7,813 nt of DNA, taken from the NCBI GenBank assembly GCA_903858915.1, contig CAIOKL010000122.1, positions 1 through 7,813 of the forward strand, written 5' to 3'. Under the pieces are notes generated by a model that worked only from the letters and a program-made list of their open reading frames with translations, was not told the origin of the DNA and searched no databases. The position numbers and the translations under genes are program-made. The stretch comes from an uncultured Alphaproteobacteria bacterium (GTDB taxonomy: Bacteria; Pseudomonadota; Alphaproteobacteria; Rickettsiales; UBA1997). Below are positions 1 through 6,136 of the stretch, piece by piece; position 1 is the stretch's first letter; each line of letters opens with the position of its first letter.

Positions 1-1
1 A

Positions 2-40
2 AATTTTTGATGTTTTTATATTTTGCCAAAATCAAAAATT
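2..40. promoter_or_regulatory. 10-bp inverted repeat in repeat copy A
   Basis: AATTTTTGAT (2-11) and ATCAAAAATT (31-40) are perfect reverse complements separated by 19 bases. The same arms are kept in copy B. On the minus strand, one arm lies in the -35/-10 spacer of the predicted promoter and the other lies just past the -10, an arrangement suited to an operator. A weak AT-rich transcript hairpin is the alternative. It is not a convincing intrinsic terminator for minus-strand transcripts, because no GC-rich stem or clean U-tract follows. Confidence 0.45.
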
Positions 41-48
41 ATTGTCAA
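20..48 (-). promoter_or_regulatory. Predicted sigma70-type promoter, copy A
   Basis: On the minus strand a perfect TTGACA (-35, 43-48) is followed after 17 bases by CAAAAT (-10, 20-25, four of six matches to TATAAT). It points out of the window to the left and would drive whatever gene lies there. The boxes recur in copy B, which strengthens the call, but the -10 is imperfect and the background is very AT-rich. Confidence 0.4.
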
Positions 49-77
49 ATTTTTTTTAATTTATGAAAAAATAAATT

Positions 78-144
78 TTAAGAAAAAGCTTTAACGCTTA
101 CAATATCAACATCTGGGCTTAGTAAGTTTTTTCTAATTTTCTTC
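78..144 (-). pseudogene. 3' remnant of a cysteine synthase gene
   Basis: Read on the minus strand, this stretch ends in LLSPDVDIVSVKAFS and a TAA at 78-80. The intact cysteine synthase at 1304-2320 ends in LLSPEVEIVSVRAFD and TAA. Eleven of the 15 residues are identical and three more are conservative (D/E twice, K/R). Upstream of this the copy has lost two bases relative to the intact gene, so the frame is broken. The conserved GAAGAAAAT before that is now read as the last codons of the BRO gene. No other part of a second cysK is visible. Because most substitutions are synonymous or conservative, this tail probably spent time as part of a working gene before it was cut off. Confidence 0.75.
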
Positions 145-1053
145 AGAATTTCTATTTTTAAGATCGGAATTTTTAATTTGAATTGCTTTGATATTTTCTT
201 CAAATTTTACTTGATTTTTTTTAACTTCCAAAAAATTATCCGCACTTACAACTTTATTGCCGATTTTGCCTTCATAAGCTTTTCTGGCCTCCCCCGCACT
301 CTCTCCACAATCTCGAGCAGCTTTTTTGTTCTGTTCAAAACCTTGGGCATTTCTTTTTCTAGTCACTTCAATTGAAGCCTCTTCACCAAGTCGTTGAAAA
401 ATTAACTCAATATTCGTCATATTGTCGCGCAAATTCTCTTTTTTAATGCTCTTAATTTCTTTATGCTTACTACCAGAAACTCCAAATGTCTCTTGCGATA
501 TTATGTTTGTTAATGTCGCATATTCTTGTCCGACTTTGACACCCCTCTGCTCCCATTCTCCTGTTAATTCATTTCTTGTAAATTGTCCGTCAATTCTATT
601 TTGTATCCATTGCTTATCTCGTCCCTTTAATTCATAATATAATATTGCTCTTTTAACGGTTAAATCGGGATTATTTTGCTCTTGCAATCTTTCAAATCCT
701 ACTTTTGCCAACCATCTTTTGAAAGGCTCAGCATTTTTCGAAGGAATTGATTGAACAATTCTTAAAATGCCTTCAATATTTGAACAATTTATCTTTTGCC
801 TCCCTCCTTTTGTCTCAAATTCAAGGGGGGTTACAAATTGTAACCACCCTTCGGAAAGTCCTTCATCTCTATGCTTCATGGCCTTGATATAATTTTTAGC
901 ATCTTTGGTATCGGTTAGAGCTTGAACTATATCCTCTAACACAAACCACCATTCTTCATTGTAAAAAGTTTTTCGTATTTCTTGCTTTAAGAATTTAGCA
1001 ACCACGCATTCACCCCGTTGTGGCAACAATGACATTTGTTTTTTTGAAGACAT
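133..1053 (-). CDS. BRO-N domain / DinD-like phage-type protein
   Basis: A 306-residue protein with two recognisable parts. Residues about 20-125 form a BRO-N (antirepressor-type) domain, with the typical WWFVLEDIVQAL stretch (35-46) and the RIVQSIPSKNAEPFKRWLA segment (98-116). Residues about 170-275 match the C-terminal region of E. coli DinD and related phage antirepressor-like proteins: KHKEIKSIKKENLRDNMTN, then GFEQNKKAARDCGESAGEAR (238-257) and VVSADNFL (268-275). BRO-N domains bind DNA in baculovirus and phage proteins. E. coli DinD is SOS-induced and reported to inhibit RecA strand exchange. Which role applies here is unknown. The start is the ATG at 1053, with only a weak AGAAAA upstream. 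The tail after residue 276 is lysine-rich, and its last codons (E304, E305, N306) overlap duplicated cysK sequence. GC-richer patches (for example near 290-320) and the family suggest horizontal origin. No integrase lies beside it. Confidence 0.85.
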   Translation of the reverse strand: MSSKKQMSLLPQRGECVVAKFLKQEIRKTFYNEEWWFVLEDIVQALTDTKDAKNYIKAMKHRDEGLSEGWLQFVTPLEFETKGGRQKINCSNIEGILRIVQSIPSKNAEPFKRWLAKVGFERLQEQNNPDLTVKRAILYYELKGRDKQWIQNRIDGQFTRNELTGEWEQRGVKVGQEYATLTNIISQETFGVSGSKHKEIKSIKKENLRDNMTNIELIFQRLGEEASIEVTRKRNAQGFEQNKKAARDCGESAGEARKAYEGKIGNKVVSADNFLEVKKNQVKFEENIKAIQIKNSDLKNRNSEEN

Positions 1054-1066
1054 TTTTTCTAAAATT

Positions 1067-1213
1067 CTAATTAATCAATTCAACATGAGTAAATCTAAAG
1101 TTTAGACAATTAAGCGACCAAACTAAAAAAGATTCAAAATTAGTTAATTGTCTTTCGATATTTTGTTGATATTTGTCGGCGATGATTTTTAGGGATGAGT
1201 TTTTATATTTCAT
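1067..1213 (-). CDS. Orphan small ORF, 48 residues
   Basis: An ATG-initiated frame encodes 48 residues beginning MKYKNSSLKIIADKYQQN and ending FRFTHVELIN before a TAG. It lies 13 bases upstream of the BRO gene on the same strand and starts 15 bases past the end of repeat copy B, just downstream of that copy's predicted promoter. The N-terminal half is charged and probably helical; the second half is hydrophobic and aromatic (FESFLVWSLNCLNF). There is no clear signal peptide and no Shine-Dalgarno sequence. I do not recognise the family. It could be a real leader gene co-transcribed with the BRO gene, the stub of a gene that once followed the cysK promoter region, or a chance frame. Position favours one of the first two. 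Confidence 0.4.
   Translation of the reverse strand: MKYKNSSLKIIADKYQQNIERQLTNFESFLVWSLNCLNFRFTHVELIN
1104..1153. repeat. Imperfect nested inverted repeat inside the small ORF
   Basis: AGACAATTAA (1104-1113) is the exact reverse complement of TTAATTGTCT (1144-1153). A second pair, AACTAA (1121-1126) and TTAGTT (1140-1145), lies inside it. The arms fall within the coding frame of the 48-residue ORF. They could form an RNA structure ahead of the BRO gene or an operator. A 10-bp AT-rich repeat may also arise by chance. Confidence 0.3.
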
Positions 1214-1228
1214 GGTTATTTTAAGTTA

Positions 1229-1266
1229 AATTTTTGATGTTTTTGTATTTTGCAAAATCAAAAATT
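1229..1266. promoter_or_regulatory. 10-bp inverted repeat in repeat copy B
   Basis: AATTTTTGAT (1229-1238) and ATCAAAAATT (1257-1266) are perfect reverse complements with an 18-base centre, one base shorter than in copy A. As in copy A, the arms flank the predicted minus-strand -10 box. Conservation of both arms in two copies supports a functional site (an operator, recombination site or RNA hairpin) without showing which. Confidence 0.45.
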
Positions 1267-1274
1267 ATTGTCAA
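1247..1274 (-). promoter_or_regulatory. Predicted sigma70-type promoter for the small ORF and BRO gene
   Basis: On the minus strand, a perfect TTGACA (1269-1274) is followed after 16 bases by CAAAAT (1247-1252). Transcription would begin near 1240, about 25 bases before the ATG of the 48-residue ORF, and continue into the BRO gene. The promoter lies within the duplicated segment and overlaps the conserved inverted repeat. The call rests on sequence match and on conservation in copy A. Confidence 0.45.
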
Positions 1275-1303
1275 ATAATTTATTAATTTTATAAAAAATA
1301 ATT

Positions 1304-2320
1304 TTAATCAAAAGCTCTAACACTTACAATCTCAACTTCTGGGCTTAATAAATGTGGCTTAAGATTTTCTTCGCGACATAAATCTGTCGACAAATATTTC
1401 AAAGCCGAATCGCAAAAAATTGTGGTAACCACCGCTTCGTCATCCGCCGATTCTTCCAGTAATTTCAAGGCGCCAATGAAATTCGCACCCGAAGAAATTC
1501 CGACCGACAAACCCGCTTGATTAATTTTTTGCGCCATGATTACCGCATCGGCGTCATCAACGCTCACAATCTTTTGAAGCTCATCAAGTTTTAAAATTTC
1601 CGGAATAAATTCATCGCTAATTCCTTGAATTCGATGCGAACCAATTTTCTTGCCTCCAGTGCTGAGAGTGGGCGAATTTAAAGGCTCGAGAGGATGACAT
1701 TTAACATCCAAATTATGCGCTTTACAATATTTTAAAAAACCCATAACCGTGCCACCCGTGCCGACTCCAGCGACAAAATGAGTAAGTTTCAAATGCAATT
1801 TTTCTAATTGGGAAAATATCTCGGGAGCCGTTGATTCAAAATGCGCATTAACATTTTCAATATTGGTAAATTGTTGCGGGCAGAATGAATTAGAATTTTT
1901 TATCACAAAATTATTACCCTCTTCAATTGATCGCAAAAATCCACCTTGCTCCTTGGAAATTTTAACAATTTCAGCGCCGTATAAACCTATGGCGTCGTAG
2001 CGTTCTTTGCTAAGCCAATCGGGCATAAAAATTTTAACTTTATGTCCCAAAGCGCGCCCTAAAGCACTAAAAGCGATTCCGGTATTGCCACTTGTTGCCT
2101 CGACAATAATGTCGCCTTCCTTGATTTCATTGGTTTCGTAAGCTTTTCTTAAAATATGAATGGCGATGCGATCTTTAATCGATCCACTAAAATTAAAGGC
2201 TTCATATTTTGCATAAATTTTACTATTTTTATTTTTATATTTAAATGCAACTTCGATGAGCGGAGTCTTGCCATATAAGGCTTGGAGGTTATTTAAAATT
2301 TCAATTTGTTTGTGCGACAT
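1304..2320 (-). CDS. cysK: Cysteine synthase family PLP enzyme
   Basis: This is a fold-type II pyridoxal-phosphate enzyme of the O-acetylserine sulfhydrylase / cystathionine beta-synthase family, which makes cysteine from O-acetylserine and sulfide. The 338 residues contain the Schiff-base lysine in NFSGSIKDR (K49), the substrate loop EATSGNTG (74-81, with N79 contacting PLP in the family), the QQFTN segment (149-153), the phosphate loop GVGTGGT (185-191), a GISDEFIP-type motif, and SVGISSGAN with the PLP-ring serine. It is slightly longer than a typical CysK (about 310-325). CysK is the likeliest function, but CysM or a CBS-like activity cannot be excluded from sequence alone. It starts at the ATG at 2320 without a visible Shine-Dalgarno, 34 bases after the methyltransferase gene, and is probably the last gene of the operon. 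Its last 22 codons are duplicated at the far left of the window. Confidence 0.92.
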   Translation of the reverse strand: MSHKQIEILNNLQALYGKTPLIEVAFKYKNKNSKIYAKYEAFNFSGSIKDRIAIHILRKAYETNEIKEGDIIVEATSGNTGIAFSALGRALGHKVKIFMPDWLSKERYDAIGLYGAEIVKISKEQGGFLRSIEEGNNFVIKNSNSFCPQQFTNIENVNAHFESTAPEIFSQLEKLHLKLTHFVAGVGTGGTVMGFLKYCKAHNLDVKCHPLEPLNSPTLSTGGKKIGSHRIQGISDEFIPEILKLDELQKIVSVDDADAVIMAQKINQAGLSVGISSGANFIGALKLLEESADDEAVVTTIFCDSALKYLSTDLCREENLKPHLLSPEVEIVSVRAFD

Positions 2321-2354
2321 AATTAATTTTAGGCTTTATAATTTATATTGATCA

Positions 2355-3380
2355 TTATGAATTTTTAGTAAAACTTGCCAATATTTCTAGATGATTAGTA
2401 AAATAAAACTGATCCAGCGCGCAAATATTAATAATTTTATAATTCAAGTCAATCAGGTTTTTAGCATCGCGGGCGAAGGTTTGCGGGTTGCAAGAAATAT
2501 ATTGTAATGACTTAATTTTCGATTTAGCGATATTTTTAATTTGCGGTTCAGCGCCGTTACGAGGCGGATTTATAATCACATCATCAAACTCGTTAAGCTC
2601 TTTGGGCGTAAGCGGGTCGCCATATAAATCACGACATTGCGCTTGAATTTTTTGTGATAATTGTAAATTTTTGGAATTACTTTTAATAACATCAACCATT
2701 GATTGCGAGCCTTCGAAGCAAGAAAATGAAGCGCATAAATCATGAAGCGCGAAAGAATAAACTCCAAATCCAGCGTAAATATCGGCGACTTTTTTTATAT
2801 TTTTTTGCGCTAAAATTTCTTTGCGTAAAAAATTAATAATATGTTCAAGCCCCGATTTCGTAGCCTGCAAAAAAATATCGCCTTCCAAATTTAATTTTAA
2901 ATCTCCACAAAAAATTTGATTTTTACGACTAAAAAAAAGTGGGGTTAAATTTTGCTTTACTTCAAATGAGCAATTTAAAAAATGCTCTTTAGCAAAATTT
3001 ATAAATTTTAATTCTTCATTCAAATCAGCTTTGTGATTGGTGCGAAAAACAATGTCTAAACCGTTGTTGTAGCTGGTTATAGCGACTTGATTAATAAAAT
3101 TTTGTTGATGTTTTTTTAAGAAAATTTTTAAAGGTTTTATGAGTAAATTTATTGCTTTTTCGGCGAGCGGATATTCATCGATTTCAATTAATTCTTTAGT
3201 TTTTTCTTTAAAAAATCCTAAATTATTTTTAGCATCGATTTGAAAAATTACTCGACGCCTTGAACCTTCTTTAATCCATATAAATTCTGGCTCCACCGCC
3301 AAATCTTGTAATATTTTTTTTAAAGAATTTTGTTTATTTTGGCGATAAATTTCTTCATTTTCAGGCAGGAATATTGTCAT
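2355..3380 (-). CDS. RNA (uracil-C5) methyltransferase, TrmA/RlmD family, without Fe-S motif
   Basis: A SAM-dependent enzyme that methylates uracil C5 in tRNA or 23S rRNA. Motifs in the C-terminal half are clear: FLQATKSGLEH (170-180), SAM motif I DIYAGFG (200-206), NPPRNG (271-276), the nucleophile loop YISCNPQTFARD with C297, and DQFYFTNHLE with the general base E332. At 341 residues it is shorter than most RlmC/RlmD proteins. It has no TRAM domain and none of the CX5CGGC cysteines of the Fe-S cluster; the usual fourth cysteine position is Y70. An in-frame TAA shortly upstream rules out a longer start. The usual aspartate of the DPPR motif is N271. The target (U54 of tRNA, or a 23S site) cannot be assigned. 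The gene overlaps the end of murJ by 20 bases, so translation may be coupled. Confidence 0.88.
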   Translation of the reverse strand: MTIFLPENEEIYRQNKQNSLKKILQDLAVEPEFIWIKEGSRRRVIFQIDAKNNLGFFKEKTKELIEIDEYPLAEKAINLLIKPLKIFLKKHQQNFINQVAITSYNNGLDIVFRTNHKADLNEELKFINFAKEHFLNCSFEVKQNLTPLFFSRKNQIFCGDLKLNLEGDIFLQATKSGLEHIINFLRKEILAQKNIKKVADIYAGFGVYSFALHDLCASFSCFEGSQSMVDVIKSNSKNLQLSQKIQAQCRDLYGDPLTPKELNEFDDVIINPPRNGAEPQIKNIAKSKIKSLQYISCNPQTFARDAKNLIDLNYKIINICALDQFYFTNHLEILASFTKNS

Positions 3381-4920
3381 TTTTTTTGCGTTTTAATTTG
3401 ACAATTTGCGTAATAATTTTAAGGCTTCCCGAAAAATAAGAGGCAATAAAATAAATTATTAAACCCAGCAAAATCATCATCGATAATTCAAAAATTTTGC
3501 TAAAATTTTCGATTGAAAAATATTGTTTTAATAAGTGAAGAGTAAGTGCCATCAAAATTGACGGAATTAAAATTGAAATTAATTTTTTAACAAAATCTTT
3601 TTCAAAATAAAAAAGTTTTTTACGAATTAAATTTGAAATCAACAAAGTTAAATTTAAATAACTTGAAAAAACTGAAGCTAAAATAATTCCGACAAAACCC
3701 ATTTCCAAAACATAAAAAACATAATTTAAAATTACATTATTTATCAAACAAAGAATGGCGATTTTCATTGGAGTTTTAGTGTCTCCGCGCGAGAAAAATG
3801 AAGGCTCCATGACCTTCACCAAAACAAAAGATGGTAAACCAAATGAATAAAACATCAATGCTTGCGCAACCAAATTACTTTCATTTTCGCCAAACGCTCC
3901 GCGTTGAAATAGCGTGGAAATAATTGGATAAGATAACACCGTCAAGGCTAGAGTGGCAGGCATTACCAAAATCAAACCCGCCTCCAAAGCGGTATTTTGA
4001 AGTTTAATCGCCGACTCAAAATCTCCACCCTTTATGCGTCGCGATAAATTTGGCAAAAGCGCAATTCCAATCGCGATTCCAATCATGGCGAGCGGAAGCT
4101 GATTAATGCGATCGGCGTAATAAAGATAAGACACCGCGCCGACAATCATGCTCGCGAAAATTGAATCGATTAATAAATTAATTTGCATAACATTGGCGCC
4201 GATAATTCCCGGCAATAATTTACGAAAAAATTTGCGAACATCTTTATTAATTTTAGGAATTTTTGGATAGACCAAAAAACCATTTTTATAAACCGCCAAA
4301 CCGACAAAAATAAATTGCAAAATGCCCGCCACAAAAACTCCCCAAGATAAGGCATAGCCATAGTTTGGAAACATTTTTCCAAAAAGCAAAATCATCAAAA
4401 TTAAAGTTGAATTTAAAATAATTGGCGAAGATGCCGGAACGGCAAATTTGTTAATCGAATTTAAAATTCCCGAATAAAGCGAAACTAAAGAAATAAAAAT
4501 TAAATATGTAATTGTAATGTGCGAAAAACTAATCAGAAGGCTTGATTTCTCTGGATCCGAAAAGAATCCCGGAAATAAAATTTTCATAAAAAACGGCATG
4601 AAAATTTGCAAAATAATCACAAAAATAAAAAGACTATAAAGCAAAATTGAAAAAATATTTGCTAAAAAAACTTTGGCTTCTTGATTTTGATGATGCGGTT
4701 TTGTGTTGTCTAATTTTTCAATAAAAATCGGCACAAAAGATGAATTAAAAGCCCCTTCGGCGAAGACTCGACGAAAAAAATTTGGTAAGCGAAAGGCTGC
4801 GAAAAATGCGTCAGACAGAACGCTGACGCCGACATAGCGGGCGATTAAAATATCGCGAATAAAGCCAAGAATTCTCGACAATGAAATAAAAAAAGAAATT
4901 GTAAAAAAAGATTTGAACAT
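3361..4920 (-). CDS. murJ: Lipid II flippase MurJ
   Basis: An inner-membrane MOP-superfamily flippase that moves lipid II across the membrane for peptidoglycan synthesis. From the ATG at 4920 the protein has 519 residues (E. coli 511) and about 14 hydrophobic segments. Signature regions are present: SRILGFIRD (R16, R22, D23), DAFFAAFRLPNFFRRVFAEGAF (within 38-58, with R50 at the position of essential E. coli R52), YYADR with R271 (E. coli R270), and PSFFSRGDTKTPMKIAI. A TTG at 4944 is in frame and would add eight residues. I prefer the ATG, because it gives the family's usual N-terminus and avoids a 19-base overlap with the upstream gene. It sits 5 bases after the stress-protein stop and overlaps the methyltransferase gene. 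Its presence implies the organism makes peptidoglycan. Confidence 0.95.
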   Translation of the reverse strand: MFKSFFTISFFISLSRILGFIRDILIARYVGVSVLSDAFFAAFRLPNFFRRVFAEGAFNSSFVPIFIEKLDNTKPHHQNQEAKVFLANIFSILLYSLFIFVIILQIFMPFFMKILFPGFFSDPEKSSLLISFSHITITYLIFISLVSLYSGILNSINKFAVPASSPIILNSTLILMILLFGKMFPNYGYALSWGVFVAGILQFIFVGLAVYKNGFLVYPKIPKINKDVRKFFRKLLPGIIGANVMQINLLIDSIFASMIVGAVSYLYYADRINQLPLAMIGIAIGIALLPNLSRRIKGGDFESAIKLQNTALEAGLILVMPATLALTVLSYPIISTLFQRGAFGENESNLVAQALMFYSFGLPSFVLVKVMEPSFFSRGDTKTPMKIAILCLINNVILNYVFYVLEMGFVGIILASVFSSYLNLTLLISNLIRKKLFYFEKDFVKKLISILIPSILMALTLHLLKQYFSIENFSKIFELSMMILLGLIIYFIASYFSGSLKIITQIVKLKRKKNDNIPA

Positions 4921-4925
4921 TTCTT

Positions 4926-5384
4926 TTATATTAAATTTTGCCAATCATTTTCACCGATATTTTCTGGAATAATAACGACGGAAGCGTTGATTTTATTGCC
5001 AATTCTGCCAACGATTTTTGGCAAAACAGTGTTGTCGGATTGAGAATTTTGCGACTTGCCAAAAATTATCAATTTGCAATCTAAAACATTTTTGACTTCT
5101 TTGGTAATTTCGGAAACAATATCGCCTTCGCGTATTGAAACTATTGGCGTGATTTCATTTTTTTTACAAATATTATCGATGATTTTTTTTAAATATTTGT
5201 CCATTTGTAAATGTTTTTGCGAACCAATTGTTTCGCTTCCGAACAACAAATTACGATGCGAACCTTCGATCACCGCTAAAATTTGTAATTTCAAATTACT
5301 ATTATTTTTAATCAAATGACATGCATAAGCAAGAGCGTTCTCCGACGCGCTATTCATATCAATGCACACAATAATTGTCGCCAT
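4926..5384 (-). CDS. Universal stress protein (UspA family)
   Basis: A single USP domain of 152 residues, presumably a soluble cytoplasmic dimer. The N-terminus shows the family pattern of a beta strand (TIIVCID, D9), then SASENALAYA. The C-terminal half has REGDIVSEI (85-93), the strand KLIIFGKS (104-111) and a final strand ASVVIIPE (134-141). The nucleotide-binding signature G-2X-G-9X-G-S/T is degenerate: after G109 there is no second glycine at the expected spacing, and the later GRIG (126-129) lacks the G-S/T pair. It may therefore not bind ATP, like UspA itself. It lies 8 bases after the TIGR02186 gene and 5 bases before murJ, so it is probably co-transcribed. The specific stress role is unknown. 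Confidence 0.85.
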   Translation of the reverse strand: MATIIVCIDMNSASENALAYACHLIKNNSNLKLQILAVIEGSHRNLLFGSETIGSQKHLQMDKYLKKIIDNICKKNEITPIVSIREGDIVSEITKEVKNVLDCKLIIFGKSQNSQSDNTVLPKIVGRIGNKINASVVIIPENIGENDWQNLI

Positions 5385-5392
5385 AATTTAAT

Positions 5393-6136
5393 TTATTTTT
5401 TGATGAATCTAGCAAAAAGATAATTGGCCAAAAAGCCAACAAAAATTGCTAAAAAAACGGCGATTAAGCCATATAAAACTGATTGATTCGTGGCAAAATT
5501 GGAAATTTTGGCACTTACTCCAATTTGATTTACATAAACGGGAATTGATTGGAACGATAAAACCGATCCGTTATTAATCAAATAAACCTCGATTATGTAG
5601 GTTCCAAGTAAAATATTTTTGGGGAAATCAATTATTAATTTAAAGAGCGTTTCATCTAAAAAGTCAATGGGTTTTGTGCTTATGGAATAAAGATTTTTTT
5701 GCTCGAGCAATTCAACAAGTTGAATGCGAAATTCATTAATTTTTGAGGGCGATAAATTGTCTTGAATTTCAAATTGTATATTATTTTTGCCAAGCTCATA
5801 TTCATTAAGATCTTGCTGAATCATTTCGCCGTCATTATAAGTGGAAAATAGCGAATAAAATCCATAAGAATTTTTGAATTTTATGCGCTCACCATTATAC
5901 CAAACTCCCAACAAATTTTCTTTTTTACTTATAATAAAATTTTTACGCGGTCCCCTCACCGTAATCACAACATCGCCCGCGTCATTTTTCGCGCCAAATA
6001 ATAAAATTTGCGCGCCTTTAAATTCGGTATCAACATTAATTTCATTGGAAGAAATCCCTGAAATTAGCGGACCGGCGTAAGCTTCAAGGTTAATTAGCAA
6101 AAAGCAAAATGTGTAAAAAAATTTTAAAAATTTCAT
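5393..6136 (-). CDS. TIGR02186 family (Alph_Pro_TM) membrane-anchored protein
   Basis: A 247-residue protein with an N-terminal signal peptide (about 1-21, cleavage likely after AYA), an extracytoplasmic domain, and one C-terminal transmembrane helix (about 219-242) ending in basic FARFIKK. The GAQILLFGAKN, GDVVITVRGP and LLGVWYNGERIKF segments match my recollection of TIGR02186/PF09608, a family described only from alphaproteobacteria and without an assigned function. The ATG overlaps the stop of the upstream TauE/SafE gene by four bases (ATGA), a sign of translational coupling. It may be an accessory periplasmic partner of that exporter; this is inferred from adjacency. Confidence 0.82.
   Translation of the reverse strand: MKFLKFFYTFCFLLINLEAYAGPLISGISSNEINVDTEFKGAQILLFGAKNDAGDVVITVRGPRKNFIISKKENLLGVWYNGERIKFKNSYGFYSLFSTYNDGEMIQQDLNEYELGKNNIQFEIQDNLSPSKINEFRIQLVELLEQKNLYSISTKPIDFLDETLFKLIIDFPKNILLGTYIIEVYLINNGSVLSFQSIPVYVNQIGVSAKISNFATNQSVLYGLIAVFLAIFVGFLANYLFARFIKK

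Larger units (their letters stand above)
1..144. repeat. Direct repeat copy A (cysK 3' end plus downstream DNA)
   Basis: This is the left copy of a direct repeat whose partner is 1228-1372. Aligned by eye, positions 1-50 match 1228-1276 with one substitution (a18/g1245) and one extra c in copy A. The segment over the last codons of cysK (33-80 bases from the stop upward) matches at 41 of 48 positions. Between these the sequence is AT-rich and diverged, with small indels. Homology fades at about 144, where the BRO gene's own sequence begins. The window starts exactly where the partner's homology starts, so the true left limit of copy A cannot be seen. The two copies bracket the small ORF and the BRO gene. 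Confidence 0.85.
1228..1372. repeat. Direct repeat copy B (end of intact cysK plus downstream DNA)
   Basis: Partner of the repeat at 1-144. It covers the last 22 codons and stop of the intact cysteine synthase gene (1304-1372) and the following noncoding 76 bases (1228-1303). The outer 50 noncoding bases are almost identical to copy A, while the coding tail has diverged more. The homology ends within GAAGAAAAT, read on the minus strand at 1364-1372. The distance from the start of A to the start of B is 1227 bp, which would be the size of the inserted or duplicated unit. Confidence 0.85.

Noticed and set aside
2..40. Intrinsic terminator for the cysK transcript (inverted repeats in copies A and B)
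   Set aside because: The stems contain only two G-C pairs, have 18-19 base loops, and are not followed by a U-tract on the minus-strand transcript. A regulatory or recombination site fits at least as well.
328..342. GTTC-type motif resembling an alphaproteobacterial LexA box (possible SOS control of the DinD-like gene)
   Set aside because: The two GTTC words lie inside the coding region, are spaced too closely for GTTC-N7-GTTC, and are not near the promoter.
178..637. Plus-strand open frames opposite the BRO gene (178-375 and 422-637)
   Set aside because: They are antisense shadows of a well-supported gene, with low-complexity hydrophobic translations and no ribosome site.
1..1372. CRISPR array, insertion sequence or transposon ends
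   Set aside because: There are only two repeat copies, 1.2 kb apart, with no spacers, transposase or terminal inverted repeats. The direct repeat is explained by the cysK tail and its flank.
2576..2767. Minus-strand frame inside the RNA methyltransferase gene
   Set aside because: It lies within the conserved catalytic domain in another frame and resembles no family; a chance frame.
4921..4944. TTG start for murJ giving a 527-residue protein
   Set aside because: The ATG at 4920 yields the usual MurJ N-terminus and spacing, and avoids overlap with the stress-protein gene. The eight extra residues have no family support.
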